Shown: positions 33,321-47,911, counted from the first letter of the stretch. The stretch is DNA of 64,000 nucleotides from Rhizoclosmatium globosum (GCA_002104985.1 MCGO01000010.1:124001-188000), one strand, 5' to 3'. Notes: generated by a model not told the origin, from the sequence alone. Translations and numbers: made by a program.

Positions 33321-35047
33321 TTACTCCTCGTCCTTCAACAGTTCTTCTTCATCAACTGCCAACTCCAAACCCTGCTTCGATTTTGCAAGAATAAGCTTGT
33401 GGCACCACATCCTGAAACCAAACGTGAATTCTCCAGGTTCTCCTTCGTCTGTGCGAGAGAGTGCCATGTTCGTGATGGCGTCACCAAGATGTGTTTCTGA
33501 GTCATTTGTCCACTGAACTTCGCCTTCATTTCCATACACTCCATGCATTCTGTTATTAAACTCTATCCAGTCCACAACATTGTCTTCATTTTGCGCTACG
33601 TCTCCCTCGTTTTCGACATTGACAACACTCGGACGTTCATTCCATACAAGGCACACTTTCTTGTTCTTCAACAAGACACTCAAAACTTGAAGCTGATTAA
33701 GACGGAGTTCTCGCTTGACAGGAATATCCAATGGCCAACCGTCAAAATAGAATTTCATCCCGTGCATAACACCTTTCTCCAAAGTCTTCCATGGAATGAT
33801 TCGCACAGGCGCTTTCCCCTTCTCTCCTAATCCAGTGTTGATTACTTTTCGTAAATAGAGTGTAACATCTTGCGCTGCCGCAGCGTACTCGACTTTGTAG
33901 AACTTCTGAATTCCAGGAACAGATCCATTCATTCTGCTCAAGAACTCAATCAATTTGACTAGATTGATATCTTTCGATGCGAGATGCTTTTCTAACATCA
34001 GCGCAGTTGCGCCTCGCACTATCGACAGGGCTTTCTGGGTCTCCTCATTAACAAACACCATAGTCCCTGAATATCCCAATTGAACTAAAAGAGTTCAATT
34101 TAATTACTGCAAACACTCGCTTCTTTTTCAAAATTACCTAAACAGTCGGTGCATTGGGCGATCAGCTGAAACAGACTGGTCCGTTTACGATCACGTTCGG
34201 AAGGAGTGAGTTCTTCAATTGCCAAATCGGGTCGGGAGTTCTTCTCTTTAGCTTTATCGCTGAAGTCTTTCGCAGTGTTTGGGCTGTTCTCCTTTAAGTT
34301 TGCCCATCGCTGTGCCAAAATCTTCGTGGCTTCAGGAAGGAGTTTAGATCTTTCAACGGAAGGATTTAAGGCGGCTGCAGTATTCACTTATGCAGAGTCA
34401 GCTATCTTGATGAACAGATACGTGAGCTTTACTTACTTGCATTCTCCATTTCTGAAGCACGGAACTCAAAGAAACCGTTTGTATTATACACTTTCTTTTT
34501 GGTTACTTCGTCCAACTGTAAGGCACTGCCACGTGCTATCGATGCTGGTGGTTGTTCAACTTCAGGCTCGCGCTCAGGCTCATTCGGTGAAGCCTTTTCA
34601 GAAGGTTTAGGTTCCCGCTTTTTCGCCAAATAGTTTTGCACAAATGTCTGAATATGATATAGTATAAGTTAAGATGGATATGTGGAAGGTACTTGGTTTG
34701 ACAGCATACCTTGATGCGTTTCTCCGACGTCGCAACAGATTCTGCAAGCCTCTTCCTTTTAAATGCATCTTCCTGTCTGGCTGAGATTTTGTTTGTTTCT
34801 ATTTGTTCTTGGAGGTACTTTGCAGCTTCCTTCGAGAAGGTTTTGTTTTGCGATTCGTCGAATTGAACAATAGTGGTCATGCCCGATTTTGATAATGAAG
34901 TAGAGTCAAGTAAAGCACCATGACGAGTAGCGTCTTGTGAATTCAGCGTCGTCGATTCAAACTCAGATGGGTCTAGATTTGACTCCTGGGGATGATTGAT
35001 TCCAACGCCATGGACTAAGTGAAACTTACATGAGTTACTGCATTCAT
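33321..35047 (-). CDS. HMG-box-like protein associated with the KDZ block
   Basis: Five exons are read from an ATG at 35047 (MNAVTH, then a GTAAGT intron). A basic helical N-terminus is followed by NGFFEFRASEM and, in the next exon, NPSVERSKLLPEATKILAQ with RWANLKENSPNTAKDFSDKA, the three-helix layout of an HMG box. A C-terminal domain holds FYFDGWPLDIPVKRELRLN and KKVCLVWNERP, then an acidic tail. HMG boxes bend DNA. The C-terminal GWP..P.K pattern recalls repeat-family proteins of fungal mobile elements, but that is recollection. It lies 127 bases upstream of the dioxygenase candidate on the same strand. No frame break is seen. Confidence 0.6.
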
Positions 35048-35297
35048 ATCTGCTCTGATAAGTGATTGTATGTGCTTTTGGTTGTGGGCTGTTTTAACTG
35101 TGAATGAACTTGGTAGATTTATTTAAACTGACAATTTTTCCTTCCCAGACCCCGTTTGACAGCGTATTGACACGGGTTTTGTTCAGATAATTCATCCATA
35201 TCTATACGACTATATAATAGAGCACGGGCTGCTTCTTTGGACCAGCCACCGTCAGTCGAGAAAATTTGTGAAGGTCACAGCTGAACACTTCACAGAA

Positions 35298-36186
35298 ATG
35301 ACATCAATTGCTTGCTGTGGTGGTAGTGAAGATACGGCACTTCTTGCAAACCTTATTGGGAATGAGGAATCAATTGCCAACACTCCGTGTTATGTTGCAT
35401 ATCCAAAGCAGCAAATTTCCCCATCTACTTGCGTTGTAATTGGTTCGGACGTGTTTGGATACAAGCTCATAAACACTGTAAGTTTATCGGCCACCCCTTC
35501 TTACTAAACCTAATAATATCTGTCTTCAGCGTGCCATTGCGGACAAGTTTGCGAGTGAGGGCCATTTGGCCGTCATCCCCGATCTCTTTGGTGGAACAGA
35601 ACCACCGTCAAACTTAATGGTCTCCATCGACAACCTCTTCAACAACAAATGCTCAGTATTTGCAAAGATCTACGCTTTTAGTCGTTTCATGTGGTATCTA
35701 CCACTTTTCTTTTACAGAAACAGGCGGACTACTGGTGCAATCACTATCGACCGAGTTATCGCCGAGCTTCGAGCTAAACGCGGTATTAAAAAAGTGGCGT
35801 TTCAGGGATACTGTTGGGGCGGGGCAATTGCTGTGATTCTGGCCAAGAATCCCAACTCCGGTATCGACGTTGCGTGCTCTGCAGATCCTGGTGTCATTAA
35901 GCTCCCTGAAGACGTGCAGCAAATTGTGAAGCCGATTTATTTCGTATTGGCCGGTGAAGACATAACTATCAAGGAGCATCATCGGAAGATTATTGAAGAG
36001 ACTCTCTCCGGAAAAGACAAGAGTTTGTCAGATGGGTTCTTCTATAAGGTGGATTGGTTCAAAGGTGCTACTCATGGGTTTGCTGTGAGGGGAAAAGAAT
36101 CAGATCCTGTTGTTTCCAACATGAGACAAGAGGCCTTCCAGAACGCACTCTCCTTCTTTACCACTGTGTTTAACAAATTGAGTTAG
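35298..36186 (+). CDS. Dienelactone hydrolase-like protein, divergent copy 3
   Basis: Two exons, 35298-35477 and 35530-36186, give about 278 residues. It starts MTSIACCGGSED, matching the MSSLACC start of the tandem copies; the longer frame upstream begins at a non-ATG codon. GSDVFGYKLIN, FQGYCWGGAIAV with the nucleophile Cys, FVLAGED with the acid, and THGFAVRGKESD with the His keep the triad. Compared with copies 1 and 2 it has an intron and many substitutions, so it is an older paralogue. It lies directly beyond the HMG-box gene, so the three family members bracket the mobile block. Substrate unknown. Confidence 0.85.
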
Positions 36187-36228
36187 AGAAGTGTATTTTG
36201 GGGAGAAAATCAAAGATAGATCCAAAAA

Positions 36229-38378
36229 ATGAAATTAAATTGTCAAAGAAAGATGTCCCTCGTCACCCCACTTGGACTTCCGACAGCGCACCTGATCAAA
36301 CAAACAGCCCTTCTTCAAGTCGTTTCATCGACTCTCTCTGCTTTCACTGCAAAACACGCGTCCGATCAGACGTTTGTGGGAGAGAAGGGTCTCTTTTCAG
36401 TTACAGACAAGCGAGATTCTGTGACAGCTCTCTGTGCCGCATTGACCCAGAAGCTGGATAACTATGATTCAGCGTCAGAGGACGAAAAGAGCTTACTTGA
36501 TGCATGGCGCCAGTGGCCAGAAGATGGTGTGTCATAAAATCACTATCGATCACGAGTATCTAACTGAAAAGTATAAAGTCACTGTCCTCGCTCTTCAAAC
36601 TCTCAAGATTCTTGGGCGGGAAGTGGAAGGAAGTGAAAGCTTGCAATCAGAATCTGTGAGAACCTTCGACGCCTCCTTTTTCAAATGCTCACAAAAATAT
36701 GAAAATAGGGCATAAAAATGCTAATGGCACACATCGGATATTTTGAACAAGACTCAACTTTCACTCCTACTCCCGTCAGTGTAGAGGCTATGAAATGTCT
36801 TGTCAACTGCCTCCACGTCAATGAACAAAGCCGAGACAAATTCGTAGAACTGAATGGCATTGAAATGACGCTTAAATTTCTTGAGGTAGGGGCTCTTACA
36901 ACATAAGTCTGAGCAATTTACGTTTTTTCCAGAACGAACGGCTTTCGATGGACGCAAAGTTTCTCGCGTTGAGATTCTTGTTTTTACTCTCTGGTCATTC
37001 ATCCGTTTATGCCGAAAGGCTGGGAAAGTCCGAAAATCTTGGCCAACAATTGCATACGGTACGAAATGGATTTGGTGCTTTAATACTTATTATGTTCATA
37101 GTTGATTCAACCATATTTCCAACACCTTTTGGAGCAAAAACGTATTTCGTCTGGCATGGGAAACGAGCTCTCTATTCCAGATGAAATTCTTAAGATTGTT
37201 TTCAACGTTTCAATGAGTCGTGCTGTCGAAGGGGCTGGACTAGGTGGTCTTCTTGGCGGCCTCAAAGGCAATAGTACTCCTGAAGAGAAGGCAGAACGGC
37301 GAGCAGCTGAGAATCAGAAGAAGATCGAAGCTGTGAAGGGATTTGAGATGTAAGATGATTCATTGGTATTTAATTCCTCATTGATCCAAATCAGGTTCCT
37401 TCCCATCTTGGTTGACATCATTACATGCATTCCAATTAATGAAAAGGATCCTTTGTCGCCACCTCATTCGTTTGCAATCAATTGCCTCCTCAACTTCCCG
37501 GCTTCTCCAGACTTTTTCCTCAGTTGGCTTCCCGGCCCCAACAAAGACAAAATCCCAGAACAGCTTTGCAAAATTCTATCTCTATCTTTGGCTTTGGCGA
37601 TGCCTTACAACGTGGAAAATGCGATTCCACTGGAACTTGTCTCCTCCCCAATACCCGGTGAACCAAACTACTCCAAACTCAGAGCAGATGAAATCATTCC
37701 ACCAGTTGTATTGATTTTGAAAGATCTTGCCAACTGTCATGAAAAACTAAGGGCTGTTTTGAGAGAGATGCTCACTCCAGAAAGTATTGATCGAACCAAA
37801 AAACTGGATAGCACCGATACAACTGTAGCAAGATTGATTCGTATGATGACCAGCATCTCTTGTGAGAACTTGAAGACTTGTGTTGGGGAACTGTTGTATG
37901 CACTCTTTGATGAAGATGGTAAGTTAGGTTCTCAGCCATGCTATTGCCTCATACTCAGTCTTTATCGATAGCTTCTAAGCTTACCTCATATATTGGTTAT
38001 GGAAATGCTGCAGGATTTTTATTTCAACGTGGAATCATGTCTGATCCAAACGGTGGTAGTCAGCAAACCAGACCGTCGTCTTCCTCATCAGACAGAACTG
38101 CTCACGACAGCGAAGAGTACGAAATATATGATGGTCCCAGAGACGCAAAGGGTAAATCCAAAGCTCAGCCAAAAATTAACCCAATAACTGGGGAAATTAT
38201 GTCGGATGAAAAGCAAACAAATGAAGAGTGGGACCGCTTGAGCGATGCTGAGAAGGAATACGAGACGCACAAGCTCATGGAAATGTTGGAGAAGTTGAAC
38301 AAGTCAGGTATTATTAAAGCTGTTCGAAAGGAAGACATTGAAGGTCAGGGAGCCGGTGGCTCAGGTACAGGGAAGTAA
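36229..38378 (+). CDS. RIC8: RIC8 (synembryn), G-alpha chaperone and exchange factor
   Basis: RIC8 folds and activates heterotrimeric G-alpha subunits in the cytosol. Several exons encode armadillo-like helices: LVTPLGLPTAHLIKQ, VEAMKCLVNCLHVNEQSR, KFLALRFLFLLSGHS, then PHSFAINCLLNFP. The family signature GNAAGFLFQRGIM occurs near the C-terminus, matching the GYGNAAGxLxxRGL of RIC8. A Ser-rich acidic C-terminal tail follows, where animal RIC8 is phosphorylated by CK2. Start choice is between ATGs at 36229 and 36253; the second gives MSLVTPLG and may be preferred. The gene implies G-protein signalling. No frameshift was noticed. Confidence 0.88.
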
Positions 38379-38415
38379 ATTGGCGTACTTTTGAATAAAG
38401 AAGCAGTCCTTTCAA

Positions 38416-39520
38416 CTATTCTTGTATTTGTTGCCCAAGACCAAGCATACTTCTCAGCTGATTTCCTATTCCGGATTCACTGATTATCTTGTTTCTCAGT
38501 TCCTATCATATTTTTAACATTCATATAATCTGTTGTGAAATCACTTACAATGTGTTCCCGATTCGCCTCACAAAATAATTCTAGGAGATCCAACAACTTT
38601 TGCCTTTCGTTATCAGAGCAAGCATCAAGCAGCTTATTTCGCGCCATTAGGATCCTTGCTCCCGCTCGCCCAAGTGCTGATTTTGTCACAGTCTCTGTTT
38701 GGTACTGTAACACATTAACCATGACAGAACATATTCCACGTTACTTACTTCATACGCGTTGAAGAAAGTATCAACCAAATCTCCTGAGTCCTTCAATGAT
38801 TCTAACGCCTTCATTCCCCTCCTCGCCCACTTTGTTTCCATCTTTCCACATACATCTGCAATACATACTTTCCGTCCATCCACGATAATATCACCATCAC
38901 GTTCAACAGCTTGCGTGTGCCCAGCAATACGCTCCGGTTCGATTTGATTTCGCTGCTTCTCTGCTTCTTGAGCTACCAATTCCAAGTCCTTCACCTGACC
39001 AAGTGCAACAAGTAGCCGCCCCCGCAACTTAACGCATTCACTGCAAGATGCATCGCTTATTCTGCTATCACGGAATTCGATTTGGACAGAGTTTCTCCGC
39101 AATACTATATTCTCAGCTTCTAGCTCCGTTAGTCGCTGTTGCAGTGCAGTAACTGCGGCCAAAGAAGGAGGTGGGTAAAGAGGGATGGCAGGTGCTGCGG
39201 ATGCCGTCAGCCGAAGAAGCTCAAGTTCTTGATTGGCCGTTTGAAGTTGGGATTCGAGGTAGACAGTTTGTGCCTGAAGACGTTCGACCTCGGTTTGAAG
39301 AAGCTGCGATTCCTGTTTCTTTCGTTCTCGAAAAGCTCTGAAGGAATCGGCAGTGTGAGTGATTTGTGAGAAACAAGAACCTGAACACCGACCGTACAGC
39401 TTCCAGGCTTCTTTGGGCGCGATCTGAGCCCGTGGCTACTCTTTCCGTGTTTGGTCTTCGGCCGGCTTTTAGCTTCGCAGCTGTGCGTGTTGTGAGGAGA
39501 GGTGCTGGCGGTGGATCCAT
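38416..39520 (-). CDS. bZIP transcription factor, tandem copy 1
   Basis: The start MDPPPAPLLTTR is followed by AT-hook-like basic residues. The basic region DRAQRSLEAVRAFRERKKQ is formed across an intron (GTCGGT donor, CTTCAG acceptor), then come a leucine zipper (LLQTEVERLQAQTVYLESQ) and a second heptad stretch. The N-x2-(Q)R-AFRERK layout is that of YAP/Pap1-type fungal bZIPs. A Cys-containing segment (ASCSECVKLRG) and a helical C-terminal domain (ALGRAGARILMARNKLLDA) follow, ending with a short exon at 38416. The second bZIP gene just upstream has the same order of parts, so the pair arose by duplication. Nuclear and DNA-binding by family; the targets are unknown. Confidence 0.8.
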
Positions 39521-39537
39521 TTCAAATGATTTCAAAT

Positions 39538-41001
39538 TTATTTATTTATTTTGGATTTGGAAGCATTTGCAGCAACATCTGCAAGTAATTCATCCATTCT
39601 TGCTTTTCCACTTTCTCTACCCATCTCTACCATCAAACTGAACTTGATCTTGTCCTCCAAGTTCCCATGCAAAAGTATCTCCATCTTTTGCCCAAGAGCC
39701 AGCATTTTTAACAGAATATGTTCTCCAGTTCCTTTTACGTGCGGGTTCTGGAAACGAGTTAACTAAATCATCAAATATTTGAGAAACTCACATAAAACAA
39801 AGTCAAGAAATCATCCACGTATCCAACACAACCTCTCAGTCCCGGAATCGACAAGAACTGTTCTCGTAGCATAAGTCCTTGCTCTGGCAGAGGTCGCACT
39901 CGAATAATGGATCCCTCAAGATATGTTCGAAACAGGAATACTTGTGCTTTATATGGTCCCAATTCCTGGTCACATGTACAGTCCATTCCTCAATTGCCTT
40001 TTGTCTGTCAAGGAGAGTGCACTGGTCAAAGAGTTGCCCTTTTAAGGCCGTTGTTTTCAAGTGGAGTCGTTGGATCTCGTGACGATCTCGGCATCCACAT
40101 ACCGCTTCAAAAGATGCGATGAGAGTGTCAACGAGTGGTGACTGATGAAGAGATGGTATGCATTTCAATGCGCGGCGTATACGTGTTGTTTCTGGAGGAC
40201 CGTAAAGATCAGTCGATGAGAGGTAGAAAAAATCCTGCTGCTGTTGAGGGCTTGGCGTGTTGTAGTTTGTTGCTAATGTTGCTGCGACTTGTTCCCACCA
40301 ATCATTGTGCACTGGAGCAGGTTCGGCAGGAGATAGAAATTGAGGTGTTTGAGATGTTTGAATTGAAGGTGCAGATCTTGAATTAGAAGGACTTTCAGAG
40401 TGGGTTGGCAGTTGGGGAAGTACTGGAACTGAGGAATAGCAGTATTCGAAGAGGAAGCGGGCATCTGGCTGGAACTATTTCCAAATAAAATACCGGCAGT
40501 TCGTAGCTGATCACATTCAGATTTGAGTTGTTTGAGCTCTTCTTGTGTTCGCTGCAATTTGCCACAAACAACAAGGTCTTCATCTTCTCACTTGCACAAC
40601 TAGAGCAAATGTTCACTGCCTGAGGCCCAAATGATGCTTTCAGGTCGACCGAGACTCCGCATTCTCGCAGGAGTGTGTTTTCTGTCTCCAATGCTAGGAT
40701 GCGGTTCTCCAGTGCAGCGATCCTCGGATCCATAGCAGCAGGTGCCTGACCTGCCAATTGTGCTTTCAATGCTTCATTCTCTAGCTCGATTGACTTGATG
40801 TACTCTTCCTTTCGCTGGCGGAAAGCGCTGTCAAAAGGAACTTAGTTTGTAATATACAATGACAAAGCGGAAAAGCACTTGGGCCTCACCGTTGATTTTC
40901 CAGGTTTCTTCTCGTTCGTTCCTCCTGAGAAACATTCTTTGGTTTGCGGCCTCTCGTCTTTCCTGCCCCGTTGCCCCCGACGCACTGTCATCGTCCTGCA
41001 T
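39538..41001 (-). CDS. bZIP transcription factor, tandem copy 2, several apparent frameshifts
   Basis: The start is MQDDDSASGATG. An AT-hook-like RGRKPKN and the basic region NLENQRAFRQRKEEY form across an intron (GTGAGG donor, TTGACAG acceptor), followed by a zipper (IKSIELENEALKAQLA). A Cys segment (NICSSCASEK) parallels copy 1. The long C-terminal domain includes NDWWEQVAATLATNY and FLSIPGLRGCVGYVDDF, and a last exon ends at 39538. Four frame changes, each equal to one missing base, lie near 40966-40978, 40557-40560, 40402-40405 and 39958-39960, all in short runs. With that many breaks, real decay must be considered, but coding character persists through the whole length. Confidence 0.72.
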
Positions 41002-41261
41002 CTTCGTTGGAGGTCGTTTTGGAGTGAATTTCTGGAAGCGGTCGACACTGCCACAACCATCCAAACTACAATGATCTCTTCCCGTAAAAAATCTTGTCAA
41101 TAATTGGCTTCTATATTTTATATATCGATAGATACAGTATGTCTATACACTCTAGTTTCTTAACTTTAGATACCATGCCATAAAGATCTTAAATCAACAA
41201 TACCAAGAATAAAACATGCAAGTTACCCTCCGTAGAATATAGGTGTCATTTCTTGTTCGAA

Positions 41262-44200
41262 ATGACTTCTCTTTCACCACTGTTGTATCCACCACCAAAG
41301 AAAACAGAGGAGGTTGACTTTGGACCCTCATTCCGAGCATACATTGCATCTGCCTATGGCGATGAACCCGAAAAGTATGCGGCTGAGATTGGGCTTCTGA
41401 ACCGACTTCGTGATGATACCCGTGGAGCTGGAAAGGACATCACTGGCAGGGATATTCTGTACCGCTACTATGGACAGCTTGAGCTACTCGATCTGCGATT
41501 CCCAATTGATGAGAAGCATGTGAAGGTGCTCTTTACGTGGTACGTGGTGGTATTCAACGGAGGTGCTTGGCCTGCCTGTTCACACTGCTATAACCGAACA
41601 GGAGCGATGCCTTCACTGGCAAAACCGTGTCTCAGAATGCCGTTGCGTACGAGAAGGCCTGCGTTATTTTCTCACTGGCGGCAACGTGTGGAGCGATCGC
41701 AGGAAGTCAAGAGAGAAACGATCCACACGCGCTCAAGGTCGCTTTCAACCATCTCCAGGTACTTTGCCTTATCATCGTTTATTCTTTCATGCTTTCTTAT
41801 GCCGTGATTGAATAGGCTGCAGCTGGCCTCTTTGCTTACATCAACGACAACTTCCTCCACCCTCCCTCCGTTGACCTCTCCCGTGAATCAGTAAAGGCTC
41901 TTGAAACACTCATGCTCGCGCAAGCTCAGGAACTTTTTGTGGAAAAGTGCCTCGTCGAAAACAAGCAGGGTCAGCTGGTTGCAAAGCTTAGTGCACAGGC
42001 CGCGTTGCTTTATGGAAACGCAAAGGATGCTCTTTCTGATGATGCATTAAAACAGCAAATCAATCGAGCCTGGATTGATATGGCAAAGGTGAAGCATATT
42101 CACTTAGTGGACTGTATTCCTAATCATTGAATTTCCATGTAGTGCAAGCAAAACTACTTTGAATCTCTCGCCCATTACCACCGCTCGATTCAATTAGAAT
42201 CAGAAGGAAAATACGGACACGTAGTTTCGCATATGCTCAAGGCAGATACTTTGGCTAAAGATGCCGAGTCTTTAGCAAAGTACTTTGGACGAACCTATCC
42301 ATCATTCACAGTCGCAGCCTCAAATCCCCAAAACTCCAGTCTCGCGATTCTTAGTGCGCTTGGGGCAAGTGCAACTCCCTCAGCCTCAGCATCTCCCGCC
42401 GGGGCATTGATTGAAATGACAAAGGCGTTTGCACTCAAAGTCCTCGAACGTAAAAACAGCGTCGTTAAAGACAATGATGTCATTTACCACGAGCCTACTC
42501 CAAGTGTCGATACTCTCCCTGCTATTGATAAACTTGCTGCCGCCAAAGGCATTACATTTGCAGAACTGTGTCCCAACGGCGCAGCGGATGTTCCAAAAAT
42601 TGTTGGTCCAGATATCTTTGTGAAGCTTGTTCCACTCTCGGTGCACACCGCGGCGAGTGTTTATTCTGAGGAACAAGCGAAGCTACTTAGAGGCGAATCC
42701 GCTGCAGTTGAGTCTGCTGATGAAGAGCTGAAAGTGTCCTTGGAGTCTATGGGTATTGTTGCCTCGTTGGACAAGTTGAAGAGGGTTCTGAAGGGTGGTA
42801 GCAGTGGCGTCCAAGACGTTATGGGCTCAGACGAATCGTTGGGTTTGACGGAAGAAGTACGTGGATGGTGTGGAACTATCCGCTCTCAAGAAATTGGACG
42901 CGGAACTGGGACCGATGAATTGTTGGGAGTTATCGAAGGGCTAAAGGGCAAAATCAAGGGAACTCTGGATGAGATTGGCTTGTTATTAGACAAAGAGCAA
43001 CATGAATGCGAGAGTATGAGAGTAAGTTCCCCTTGCGTTGCCAATTGTTTTGACAAGGTCTAGGTGAAATATATGAATGCGTGGAACCAAGAACCCTCCG
43101 TCAAGTTAACCAATCAAATTCGCTACGATGTCCGATCTCATCGAGAATCTTTTGACCAAGCACTTGCCACTGATCAAGGACTATTGGCTCGTTTGAACGA
43201 ATGTCGCCGCGATGTGGCAACTATGAGTAGGCCACTTGACGAAGTTCAGTCAATATTTGCAGAACTAATTCGTGCTGTTGCGACTTTAAAAAAGTCAGAT
43301 GTTGCCGTTGGTAACTTGATTGATGATGTTCCAGGCTCCGAAGAAGGATTGGGTAAACTGGGAGAGCAGATCACAGTTGAGAAATTGGATGGGATGATTC
43401 AACAACTTCGTAAGTTGAAGAATGAACGCGCAACACTTTTGGCAGAATTGAAAACTAAGGTTCTATAGCTGATGCTTCAACTCACTCTCTCTGATGTCTT
43501 ATAAAATAGGTCCGCGAAGACGATATTTCAAAGGCATTGTTGCTCAACAAAAACAAAGAGAGTCAAGTATTCCAAGCTGAACTAGCCAAGTTCAAACCAT
43601 ATCAAGCTAAAATCAAAGTCAATGTGGACACTCATTCACAATTGCTCGTTGACATCGCATCTGAGTTCGAAAAACTCAAAAACTCCTCCACCACCATCAA
43701 AGTATTGGAGCTTCGTGAACGCAGACGAAATGAAATAATCAAAGAGTGGAAAGAATCGTTTGTTTTGTGGAAGGAGGCTAAGGAAGGGTTGAATCGTGGT
43801 GTCCGATTCTATACTGACTTGTCGGACTTGGCTCAAAGTTTGAAGAATACCGTTGTGGGATTTGTAAATCGTAGAGGAGAAGAAAGCGCTGCGCTCATCA
43901 AGCGTATTGAAGCGGAAGAAGCGATGAAGGGACAACGTCAACTTCAAAATGAAATGGCTAGGCTAAGCGTAACTGCAAGTGGGCCTCCTCCGCCGCAGCC
44001 ATACCCTAGCTCATACGCATCCCCAACTGTCTCTTCTCCAGGTGCTTCTTCTGCTACTCGGTCGTCGTACCCTCCGGCCCCTGTTCCTGCCCCAGTGCCC
44101 CAACCAACATATTCACAACCCCACCACAGCCTGCGTATTCTGCTCCCCCTCCTCAACCACAGCCACAGCCGCAACCACAGTCTTTCTCAACTGCGCAATC

Positions 44201-45091
44201 GCCATCATATCAGACCCAACCAACTACAACTTCCAGTACTTACGGAGGAGCTCCCACTCAGTACCAACCAGCTCAATCCAACTACGGAGCTACATCTGTA
44301 CCTCACCAACCTGTGTATGGAGGTGCCCCCGCGCCGCAGCCAATATATGGTGGCGCGGGATCGCAACCACCACAACAACAACCTGTTTATGGAGGAGCTC
44401 CTGGGCCTCAAGTTCCTCAACAACCTGTTTATGGTGGAGCTCCAGCGCCACGACCAGTTGTCCCTTCAAACCCAGTGTATGGTGGCCAACCTGTGTATGG
44501 AGGACAGCCTCCGCAACCAACATATGGTGGACAGCCACAGTATTCTCAAGCTCGTCCAGCTGTTCCAGCTACTCCCAACAAGCGTACTACGGTGGTGCTC
44601 CTCAACAACCACAGTACGCACAAGCCTCTCAACAACCAAGACCACCACCAATTCCACAGCAACCATCTTATGGGCAGGTACCTGGCGCACAAGCTCAATA
44701 TGGAGGCCAGCCTCACTACTCTCAAGGGCCAGGTGCACCCCCACCAATTCCTCAGAAGCAAGGATCTTTCTCTGCACCTGGAGGATACCAGCCAGTCTCT
44801 CAATCACAACCACCTTATGGACAACAACCTCAACCACCATATGGTTCGCAAGCAAATCAGTACTCTCAAGGCTATCAGCAGCAACAAGCTCCATACCAAC
44901 AAGGATATCAACAGCAACAAGGTCAACAGCAGTTTCCGCCTCAGCAACAACATCAACCATATCCTCCGCAAGGCTATCCTCAACAACAACAGCCACCCCA
45001 GCAGGGATACGCGCCACAACCGTTTGGACAGGGACCTCCTCAACAAATGTATGGCCAGCCTCCTCAACAACAGCAGTATGGTAGTCGCTGA
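41262..45091 (+). CDS. BRO1: BRO1/ALIX family ESCRT adaptor
   Basis: BRO1 recruits deubiquitinase and ESCRT-III at endosomes. An N-terminal Bro1 domain (residues about 1-390) starts MTSLSPLLYPPPKKTEEVDF and includes YYGQLELLDLRFPI, YEKACVIFSLAATCGAIA and LAHYHRSIQLESEGKYGHVV. The V-shaped helical domain follows (YMNAWNQEPSVKLTNQIRYD, RERRRNEIIKEWKESFVLWK). The C-terminal third is a low-complexity Pro/Gln/Tyr/Gly tail with many PVYGG and YGQ units, the place where ALIX-type proteins bind partners. In the tail the frame changes at the CCCC of 44119-44122 and the CCC of 44574-44576, each equal to one missing C; the low-complexity composition continues across both. The stop is at 45089-45091. Confidence 0.92.
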
Positions 45092-45273
45092 ATGTTGACA
45101 GTGTAGTGAGATGGGAAGTGAGTATGGATGGAAAGGGCTTGTATTTTCTACTATGTGTTATTCTCTGAGTTATATCGATTAGAAAAGAACATGTTACTCT
45201 TCTTTTCTCTTTTATTCTGCAATAACTTCTATTCTCTTCGTTTTGTTTTTTGCCTCCAACGAGAACCAACCAA

Positions 45274-47911
<2,638 letters not shown>

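Larger units (their letters stand above)
28153..35047. mobile_element. Candidate KDZ transposon neighbourhood with dioxygenase and HMG-box cargo
   Basis: The block holds a KDZ transposase (plus) and three minus-strand genes: a small zinc-site protein, a TET/JBP-like dioxygenase candidate and an HMG-box protein. It is bracketed by dienelactone hydrolase copies. The ends given are those of the first and last genes, because I could not find convincing terminal inverted repeats or target-site duplications by eye. Whether the cargo moves with the transposase is inferred from proximity and from the reported association of KDZ elements with TET/JBP genes in fungi. Confidence 0.4.

Noticed and set aside
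28081..35260. Possible terminal repeats of the KDZ block, such as TCTTCTTTGCACC near 28091 versus GCTTCTTTGGACC near 35232, and TGAYACGGG on both sides
   Set aside because: The similarities are short and in direct, not inverted, orientation. They could be chance or shared promoter sequence of hydrolase genes. No convincing inverted repeat or target duplication was found by eye.
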